8,462 nt of DNA. Origin: Clostridia bacterium. Lineage in GTDB: Bacteria; Bacillota_A; Clostridia; Oscillospirales; CAG-272. This document shows positions 1-5,383 of this stretch, in pieces (positions within the stretch are counted from its first letter, which is position 1; each line of letters starts with the position of its first letter). The notes below the pieces were generated by a model. That model was given only the letters and a program-made list of their open reading frames with translations, did not search any database and was not told where the DNA came from. The position numbers and the translations under genes are program-made. The DNA lies in contig JAFQUG010000125.1 of the NCBI GenBank assembly GCA_017408625.1, positions 1 through 8,462 of the forward strand. Direction: 5' to 3'.

Positions 1-94
1 CAGCCCTCTCCGCTGGAGAGGGGGGACCGCAGCGGAGCGAAATCCACCGAGATACGAGGTGGATTGAGAGGAGCGATTGCGGTGGGTGAGATGC
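1..94. repeat. Cluster of short inverted repeats, intergenic
   Basis: Three hairpin-forming units follow one another. CCCTCTCC (4-11) pairs with GGAGAGGG (15-22) across a 3-base loop. CCGC (27-30) pairs with GCGG (32-35). AATCCACC (41-48) pairs with GGTGGATT (58-65) across a 9-base loop. There is no convincing open reading frame and no U-run, so this is not a simple terminator. Stacked GC-rich hairpins between genes are typical of dispersed intergenic repeats (REP- or MITE-like) in gut Clostridia. The copy may continue to the left of the window. Whether it is repeated elsewhere in the genome cannot be seen here. Confidence 0.4.
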
Positions 95-131
95 ATCATC
101 GGGACGCTCTTTTGCCAAGAGCAGAGGTGTG

Positions 132-156
132 AAAAAGCCGCGCCAAACGGCGCGGC
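132..156 (-). terminator. Rho-independent terminator of the small membrane protein gene
   Basis: Read on the minus strand, GCCGCGCC (149-156) and GGCGCGGC (137-144) form a perfect 8-bp GC stem with a 4-base loop. It is followed by a run of five T (136-132). It lies 12 bases past the stop codon of the minus-strand gene ending at 169, so it most likely ends that transcript. Confidence 0.85.
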
Positions 157-168
157 GGTAGATTACGG

Positions 169-741
169 CTATGCTTTTTGATTTTTTTTGTTCTTCTTTT
201 TGTTTTTGGACAAATATTTGCGTGCAAAGCGTATTTCACGGAGCTCCAGGCAAAGCGGCATAATCAGTATTGCCAACACGCCTGATCCAAGAATATAGAA
301 CAGAATAAAAATGCGCGCCTCGCTCTTTTGCGTTTCTGCGCTGACGAATACGGTGCTGCCATCGGCGGAGGTGACGCAAACGGGGTTATGTCCTTGTAAC
401 AGAGTCGCTTTGTAGGGCGAGTATTTCACGGAAATCTCATCGGTTTCGGAGAATTTTTCTCGGTTTTCGCAGGTGTGGCTTCTGATGAGAACGGTATCTC
501 CGTTTTCGAGCTGCAGTGCATAGCTGCTCCGGTGCTTTCCCCAACGGAGCAATTCGTATTTCCCCGTGTACTCCTTGAAAATATCTTGATCCCAATTCTT
601 GTATACAATGAAGTTATGAGTGGCTTCAATGAAAAAGAAAGATGCAAGCGCAAGGAGAAAAACGACACCTGCGACGGTCGTTGCATACTTCCCGATTTTT
701 CGCAAATTGATTTTTTTGTCTTTTTTGCGCTTGTTTGCCAT
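169..741 (-). CDS. Two-pass membrane protein of unknown function
   Basis: I do not recognise this gene. From the ATG at 741 it encodes 190 residues. A lysine/arginine-rich N-terminus (residues 4-18) precedes a first membrane segment (about 20-38). A mostly polar, probably beta-rich domain of about 100 residues with two cysteines follows, then a second membrane segment (about 142-167). The C-terminal tail is very lysine-rich, with alternating K and N. The positive-inside rule places both ends in the cytoplasm and the middle domain outside. The layout, and a 'D-E-I-S-V-K-Y-S-P' stretch just before TM2, recall DUF3592-type proteins, but that is only a resemblance. Start choice: the reading frame is open back to 864, but the promoter (790-818) lies inside that extension, so upstream starts are not transcribed. 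The ATG at 741 has GGAA six bases upstream; the ATG at 768 has no ribosome binding site. The gene has its own promoter and terminator, so it is monocistronic. Confidence 0.75.
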   Translation of the reverse strand: MANKRKKDKKINLRKIGKYATTVAGVVFLLALASFFFIEATHNFIVYKNWDQDIFKEYTGKYELLRWGKHRSSYALQLENGDTVLIRSHTCENREKFSETDEISVKYSPYKATLLQGHNPVCVTSADGSTVFVSAETQKSEARIFILFYILGSGVLAILIMPLCLELREIRFARKYLSKNKKKNKKNQKA

Positions 742-778
742 TTCTTGTTCCGATCCCGATTCAATCATTGATTTTTTC

Positions 779-799
779 AGTATACCATCAGTATACCAT
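779..799. repeat. Tandem 10-bp direct repeat overlapping the -10 box
   Basis: AGTATACCAT occurs at 779-788 and again at 790-799, with an 11-base period (about one helical turn). Each copy contains TATACT on the minus strand, so the promoter has two consecutive possible -10 boxes. Only the 790-795 copy sits at the ideal 17-base spacing from TTGACA. The repeat could also be a binding site for a regulator. Confidence 0.7.
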
Positions 800-818
800 G
801 CGGGACTTTGATTGTCAA
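790..818 (-). promoter_or_regulatory. Sigma-A type promoter for the small membrane protein gene
   Basis: On the minus strand TTGACA (818-813) and TATACT (795-790) are separated by exactly 17 bases, an almost perfect vegetative promoter. The predicted transcript start is near 783. This gives a leader of about 42 bases to the ATG at 741. Confidence 0.8.
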
Positions 819-863
819 GAGCGAGCATACTCCACGTTCCGCATGTCTTGCCCCTTGTCCGCA

Positions 864-869
864 TATAAT
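864..869 (+). promoter_or_regulatory. Candidate -10 box for the P-type ATPase gene
   Basis: A perfect TATAAT lies 46 bases upstream of the preferred ATG at 915 and would start a transcript near 876. No good -35 hexamer is found at 16-18 bases, and there is no TGn extension, so the promoter is weak, activator-dependent or wrongly assigned. It is divergent from the minus-strand promoter at 790-818, and the two transcripts would not overlap. Confidence 0.35.
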
Positions 870-914
870 CAAACGAATATGCGTTTGGGGGTGTGGAAGA
901 TCAAAACAGCGGTC

Positions 915-3557
915 ATGCAAGGGCTTTCGGAGCAGCAGGTGCGCGCGTCGCGGGCGGCGCACGGGCAAAACGTGCTCTCAAAGAAAAAGAAAAAAGGATT
1001 TATCCGTCAATTCGTGGGGAATTTGGGCGATCCCATCATCAAGGTACTGCTTTGTGCGCTGGGGATCCATATTCTGTTGATGTTCCGTCAGGCCGACTGG
1101 CTGGAGACGGTGGGCATTGCCATCTCGGTATTTTTGGCCACGCTGATCTCCACGCTTTCCGAATACGGCTCGGAGGCTGCGTTTGCGCGCCTTTCCGAAA
1201 GCTGCGGAGCGGGGGATTGCCGTGTGCGGCGCGACGGCAGAGTGCAGGTGATCGTATCAGGCGAGATCGTGGTGGGCGACGTGGTGCTGCTCTCGGCAGG
1301 GGATATGATCCCGGCGGACGGCAGGCTGCTTTCGGGAGAGCTGAGCGTGGATCAATCCAGCATGACGGGCGAGAGCAAGCCTGCGCGCAAACGCCCCGGG
1401 GCGGGCGGTGAGCGTACACCGCAGAGTGCTGCTTACGTATTTGGCGGCTGTACCGTGCTCAAGGGCGAGGGGGAGGTATTGATTGAGGCGGTGGGCGACG
1501 CCACCTTCCTTGGCGGCATTTCGGGCGAGGTGCAGAGCGAGGTGCGTGACAGCCCTCTGAAGCTGCGCCTTGGCAAGTTAGCGGGGCAGATCTCCAAGCT
1601 TGGCTATGCGGCGGCGGTATTGGTGGCGGTGGTGTATCTGATCAATGCCTTTGTGCTGGACGCGGGGTTTGATGCCGAGATCATTTTGCACCGCTTGCGC
1701 GACTGGCAATTCGTGCTGGAAAACCTGTTCCGCGCGCTGACACTGGGGTTGAGCGTGACGGTCATGGCCGTCCCCGAGGGATTGCCGATGATGATTGCGG
1801 TGGTGCTTTCTTCCAACGTCAAGCGTATGGTGCGCGACAACGTGCTTGTGCGGAAGCCTGCGGGCATTGAGGCTGCGGGCAGCATGAATATTCTCTTTAC
1901 CGACAAAACCGGTACGCTGACGCACGGCAAAATGCACGCCACCGCCCTGCATCTCGGCTCGGGCGAGGTGCTCTCTCTGCCGCTTGCGCGCAGCTGCGCC
2001 TTGCAAAGCGCGTATGCCCGCAGCTGTCTTGGAAATACCTCTGCCATGCCCGAGCAGGACGCGCGCACGGGAAGGGTACGCGCCGTGGGCGGTAACGCGA
2101 CCGACCGTGCGCTGTTTGAAAGCGCCCTGGCCGATCGGAAATCGCTGCCAAGCCTGCCTGCAGTTGCCTGGAAGCTGCCCTTTGAGAGTGAGCGCAAGTA
2201 TGCGGCCGCTATGTGCTCGGGAGAGGTGCACGTCAAGGGTGCGCCCGAGCGCATTTTGGCGCACGTGCGACACGTGCTGGACAAGGACGGCAAGCAGGTC
2301 CGCGCCGATCTTGCAGCCTTGCAGCAGCAGGTCTCGGAGCTGTCTGCGGGCGGCAAGCGCGTACTTGCTCTGGCGTATACGCGTGAGCCGGGCACGCAGG
2401 CAGGCTACGCTGCGGGTGCGTTTGGATCTTTGGTGCTGATCGGATTTGTCACCTTGGAGGACGGAATTCGCAAGGAAGCCCCCAAGGCCGTGGCACAGCT
2501 GCGAGGGGCAGGGGTGCAGGTGGTGATGATCACGGGCGACGGCAAGGTGACTGCCGAGAAGATCGCGCAGGGCTGCGGTATTCTTGGCGACGGCGTGGAC
2601 GTGGTGCTGGACGGCGCAGAGCTTGCCGCCATGAGTGACGGGCAGGTCAAGGAAATCCTGCCGCGCCTTGGCGTGGTGGCGCGTGCGCTGCCTGCGGATA
2701 AGAGCCGCCTTGTGAGATTGGCGCAGGAAATGCAGCTTGTGGTGGGCATGACGGGTGACGGCATCAACGACGCGCCCGCCCTGCGCGCATCCGACGTGGG
2801 CTTTGCCATGGGAGACGGTACGCAGGTCGCCCGTGAGGCAGGGGATATTATCTTGCTTGACAACAACCTTGCCTCGGTGGTCAACGCGGTGCTGTACGGG
2901 CGCACTGTGTTCAAGAGCATCCGCAAATTCATCGTGCTGCAGCTGACCATGAATTTCTGTGCGGTGGGTGTTTCCATGATCGGACCGTTTTTGGGCTTTG
3001 ACGCGCCTGTGACCGTGGTGCAGATGCTGTGGATCAACATGATTATGGATACGCTGGGAGGTCTTGCCTTTGCGGGCGAAGCGCCGCGAGCGTTTTATCT
3101 CAAGGAGCCGCCCAAGCGGCGCGACGAGCCGATTCTCAACGGCTACATGATTTTCCAGATCATCTGGCAGGGGCTTGCCACGGTGGGCGTGTGTCTTTCC
3201 ATGCTGATCGTACCTGCCATCACGGGGCGTTTCCGTGCAGCACCCGACGATATTTATCTGCTCACCGCCTTTTTCGCGCTGTTTATTTTCATGTCGGTCT
3301 GCAATTGCTTCGGCGCGCGCACCGACCGATTGAACCTGTTTGCGGGTATTGGCAAAAACCCCGGGTTTATCGGTATCATGCTGGCGGTGACCGTTATTCA
3401 GATCGCGTTTGTCTATCTTGGCGGCAGCGTGCTGCGCACCGCGCCTCTGACGCCCGCCGAGCTGAGCTTTACCTTCTCGCTGGCACTCTTGGCCGTCCCC
3501 ACCGAGCTTTTGCGCAAGATCCTCTGGCGGCTTTGCGGAAAAAAGAGCGGATATTGA
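915..3557 (+). CDS. P-type ATPase, calcium-transporting, P2B (PMCA-like)
   Basis: Membrane pump of 880 residues that should use ATP to expel Ca2+ (or a similar divalent cation) from the cytoplasm. Visible in order: N-terminal actuator stretch; M1-M2 (about 40-82); the actuator loop TGES (151-154); M4 with PEGLP (287-291); the phosphorylated aspartate in DKTGT (D330); the nucleotide-binding KGAPE (441-445); TGDG (540-543); the hinge TGDGINDAP (613-621); and M5-M10 to the end. Ion-site residues: M5 has N680 followed by Ala at 683, where SERCA has Glu; M6 reads N708-M-I-M-D712; M8 lacks an acidic residue. This pattern is that of P2B pumps, which bind one Ca2+, rather than P2A (SERCA-like). There is no obvious C-terminal calmodulin-type extension. 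The frame is open from 735, but residues before M915 lie upstream of the candidate promoter and do not look like the family. ATG 915 puts the usual 'G-L-S-E-x-x-V' start at the N-terminus; GTG 891 or a leaderless ATG 879 are alternatives, because the nearest purine-rich site (895-900) is rather distant. Confidence 0.93.
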   Translation: MQGLSEQQVRASRAAHGQNVLSKKKKKGFIRQFVGNLGDPIIKVLLCALGIHILLMFRQADWLETVGIAISVFLATLISTLSEYGSEAAFARLSESCGAGDCRVRRDGRVQVIVSGEIVVGDVVLLSAGDMIPADGRLLSGELSVDQSSMTGESKPARKRPGAGGERTPQSAAYVFGGCTVLKGEGEVLIEAVGDATFLGGISGEVQSEVRDSPLKLRLGKLAGQISKLGYAAAVLVAVVYLINAFVLDAGFDAEIILHRLRDWQFVLENLFRALTLGLSVTVMAVPEGLPMMIAVVLSSNVKRMVRDNVLVRKPAGIEAAGSMNILFTDKTGTLTHGKMHATALHLGSGEVLSLPLARSCALQSAYARSCLGNTSAMPEQDARTGRVRAVGGNATDRALFESALADRKSLPSLPAVAWKLPFESERKYAAAMCSGEVHVKGAPERILAHVRHVLDKDGKQVRADLAALQQQVSELSAGGKRVLALAYTREPGTQAGYAAGAFGSLVLIGFVTLEDGIRKEAPKAVAQLRGAGVQVVMITGDGKVTAEKIAQGCGILGDGVDVVLDGAELAAMSDGQVKEILPRLGVVARALPADKSRLVRLAQEMQLVVGMTGDGINDAPALRASDVGFAMGDGTQVAREAGDIILLDNNLASVVNAVLYGRTVFKSIRKFIVLQLTMNFCAVGVSMIGPFLGFDAPVTVVQMLWINMIMDTLGGLAFAGEAPRAFYLKEPPKRRDEPILNGYMIFQIIWQGLATVGVCLSMLIVPAITGRFRAAPDDIYLLTAFFALFIFMSVCNCFGARTDRLNLFAGIGKNPGFIGIMLAVTVIQIAFVYLGGSVLRTAPLTPAELSFTFSLALLAVPTELLRKILWRLCGKKSGY

Positions 3558-3641
3558 ATTTTTTTGAGAAAGAGGCGAATTTTTCGACGGGTAGTTTGTT
3601 ATAGTCTACGTAAGAAAAAACAAGGACGGTGGGAAGAGATT
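3558..3641 (+). promoter_or_regulatory. Short intergenic region upstream of the LRR lipoprotein gene
   Basis: This 84-base gap contains no strong hairpin-plus-T terminator for the ATPase gene, so read-through into the LRR gene is possible. A TATAGT (3600-3605) could be a -10 box, but no matching -35 is seen at 16-18 bases. The ribosome binding site GGGAAGAG (3631-3638) lies just before the paired ATGs at 3642 and 3645. The start of the downstream gene at 3642 or 3645 is therefore preferred over the open frame that extends back to a TTG at 3564. Confidence 0.4.
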
Positions 3642-5252
3642 ATGATGAAATTGCGTAACGCCTTGATTTTGTTTGTCTGCATGCTTCTGTTGATCAGCAT
3701 GAGCGCGTGCGGCACGGGATTTTCGGGATTGGTTCCGGATATGCTGGAAAAATTTGAGCAGACGGAGGACGAAAAGGGCACGGAGATGACGGATCTGCCG
3801 TCATCTGCTCCTAAAGAAACCGAGCCGGAGGACTCCTTTGACTTTGCAACGTATTTTCCCAGCATTGATCTCGAGGGGCTTGAGGCGACCGAGGGACTGC
3901 GATATTACTCTAACGGTGACGGCACCTGCATGGTCGGCTGTGGCGACGCGGAGGATCGGTTGATCGTCATCCCCGAGATCTCTCCCGATGGAGAGCGCGT
4001 AACGGGCATTCGCTCGCGCGGCTTTGCTGATCGCACTTCGCCGGAGTTGATTTATATTCCGGCCAGTGTGACTTTGATTGATACGGAGGCTTTTGAAGAG
4101 TGCGAAAATTTACAATACGTGTACATTCCGGACAACGTGAGAGAAATTCGCGATATGGCCTTTCTCCATTGCGCCTCGCTTAAGGCAATCTATATTCCGG
4201 ACAGTGTCGAAAGCATTGGTGCACGGGTGTTCAGTGAGTGCAGAGACCTGCATACGGTACGGCTGCCCGAGGGGCTGAGTGCGATTGGTGAAGATTTATT
4301 TAATCATTGCGTGTCACTTGCATCGATCAGCCTTCCCGATATGCTCAGAAGTATTGGCTACAATGCCTTCAGAGGCTGTGAGAGTCTTACAAAGATTGAT
4401 ATTCCGGATGGCGTGATCTCGGTCGGAGTGGGTGCCTTTGTGGGTTGTCCTGCAATCGAGGTTCGTGACGAGATCAGCTACGTGGACACGTGGGCGGTGG
4501 ATTGCAAGGAACGTGCAGTCTACGTGGTGATTGACGAGGGTACGACGGGCATCGCAACGGGTATTTTTGATTTTTGCGAAAGAGTCCAGAGCGTCACGCT
4601 CCCAAGCAGCCTGCGCTACATTGGCGGAAGTGCGTTTTCGGGATTGACGCAGTTGACCGGGATTGAGATCCCGAACGGCGTGGAGGTGATCGGCGGAAAC
4701 GCATTTGCCCAATGCACCAAGCTGACCTCCGTTGTGCTGCCCGACAGCGTTGGGGTGCTTGGCGGCGGGGTATTTCAGAATTGCACAAGTCTTGTCGAGG
4801 TAAAGTTTCCGAACCGTCTGACCGAGATCGGACAGAACATGTTCAGCGAGTGCATCTCGCTTGAACAGATCACAATTCCGGACGGTGTGACAAGCATAGG
4901 CCGCTTTGCCTTTTACGGTTGTAAGGCACTGAAGCGCGTGGTTCTTCCCGATAGTGTGGTCAGCATTGGCGATCAGGCGTTTTATTTCTGCTCGGCGCTG
5001 AGTGAGGTGAACATTCCGGACGGCGTGGAGAGCATCGGCGGCACAGCCTTCAACGGGTGCAGATCGCTGACCTTTATTGTCATCCCCAAAAGCGTGCGTA
5101 CCATTGGTAAGAATGCTTTTATGGATTGTACCGAGCTTGTGGACGTTTGCTATACGGGCAGCCGCGAGGAATGGGCGAGGATCGAGATGTCGCGTACCGA
5201 CGAGTGGCTGGACGACGTGATCATTTCTTATGATTACGTGCCGAGAGAATAA
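3642..5252 (+). CDS. BspA-like leucine-rich-repeat (LRR_5) lipoprotein
   Basis: Exported protein of 536 residues. The signal peptide (K3, R5, then a hydrophobic core at 7-19) ends in the lipobox S-M-S-A-C with the lipidated cysteine at C23, so it should be anchored to the outer face of the membrane. Next comes an acidic, Thr/Ser/Pro-rich linker (about 30-80), a short lead-in domain, then LRR_5 repeats from residue 139 to 503. Each repeat has the form I/L-P-x-x-V/L-x-x-I-G-x-x-A-F-x-x-C-x-x-L. Six regular repeats, a 43-residue degenerate segment with a 'D-T-W-A-V-D-C' stretch, and eight more regular repeats can be counted. The C-terminal cap (Y-T-G-S-R-E-E-W) is the one usually found in this family. 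BspA-like proteins are surface proteins, some binding host or matrix proteins, but the ligand here cannot be inferred. Start: two ATGs (3642, 3645) follow a GGGAAGAG site; 3645 would give a protein one residue shorter. The gene follows the ATPase gene on the same strand, but no functional link is evident. Confidence 0.92.
   Translation: MMKLRNALILFVCMLLLISMSACGTGFSGLVPDMLEKFEQTEDEKGTEMTDLPSSAPKETEPEDSFDFATYFPSIDLEGLEATEGLRYYSNGDGTCMVGCGDAEDRLIVIPEISPDGERVTGIRSRGFADRTSPELIYIPASVTLIDTEAFEECENLQYVYIPDNVREIRDMAFLHCASLKAIYIPDSVESIGARVFSECRDLHTVRLPEGLSAIGEDLFNHCVSLASISLPDMLRSIGYNAFRGCESLTKIDIPDGVISVGVGAFVGCPAIEVRDEISYVDTWAVDCKERAVYVVIDEGTTGIATGIFDFCERVQSVTLPSSLRYIGGSAFSGLTQLTGIEIPNGVEVIGGNAFAQCTKLTSVVLPDSVGVLGGGVFQNCTSLVEVKFPNRLTEIGQNMFSECISLEQITIPDGVTSIGRFAFYGCKALKRVVLPDSVVSIGDQAFYFCSALSEVNIPDGVESIGGTAFNGCRSLTFIVIPKSVRTIGKNAFMDCTELVDVCYTGSREEWARIEMSRTDEWLDDVIISYDYVPRE
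4056..5150 (+). repeat. 69-bp periodic repeats encoding LRR_5 units
   Basis: Imperfect tandem repeats inside the lipoprotein gene. Units start every 69 bases (4056, 4125, 4194 and so on to 4401) with ATTCCGG-like or CTTCCCG-like starts encoding Ile-Pro or Leu-Pro. A non-periodic part spans 4470-4598. Exact 69-base phase resumes from 4599 to 5150 (eight units). The units are diverged at DNA level, so recent expansion is not evident, but slippage or recombination between units is possible. Confidence 0.9.
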
Positions 5253-5257
5253 AGCAA

Positions 5258-5287
5258 AAAAGGGGCTGTATCAAAACAGCCCCTTTT
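5258..5287. terminator. Bidirectional terminator between the LRR gene and spoIIE
   Basis: GGGGCTG (5262-5268) pairs with CAGCCCC (5277-5283) over an 8-base loop. The stem is flanked by AAAA (5258-5261) and TTTT (5284-5287), so a T-run follows it on both strands. It lies 5 bases past the LRR gene stop and about 97 bases past the stop of the convergent spoIIE gene. It probably ends both transcripts. Confidence 0.85.
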
Positions 5288-5383
5288 CTGTACGGGGTAT
5301 CGAGTGAAGAGGTTGCTGTGCAAACGTTATGATAAGCTTGCCGTAGCTACTCTCAACTGCCCATAGGGCATCACAGCTGTGCT
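5288..5383. other. spoIIE 3' region without gene
   Basis: These 96 bases between the bidirectional terminator and the spoIIE stop contain no supported reading frame. Two small palindromes are present, TGCCC-ATA-GGGCA (5358-5370) and CACAGCTGTG (5372-5381). Neither is followed by a T-run, so they are probably part of the spoIIE 3' untranslated region. Confidence 0.4.

Noticed and set aside
106..122. GCTCTT/AAGAGC hairpin as a terminator
   Set aside because: The stem is only 6 bp and has no T-run on either strand; the strong terminator is at 132-156.
342..348. TGACGAA as a Spo0A box
   Set aside because: It lies inside the coding region of the small membrane protein, far from a promoter; a chance match.
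1578..2395. Two long minus-strand frames (231 and 263 residues) opposite the ATPase
   Set aside because: Both overlap the ATPase catalytic core on the other strand, and their composition (Ala, Arg, Ser rich) is that of shadow frames.
3564..3641. 26-residue N-terminal extension of the LRR protein from a TTG
   Set aside because: It would put basic residues ahead of a complete lipoprotein signal peptide, and the ribosome binding site is placed for 3642/3645.
4056..5150. CRISPR-like or satellite array because of the 69-base period
   Set aside because: The periodicity is coding: in-frame LRR_5 units with diverged DNA and no spacers.
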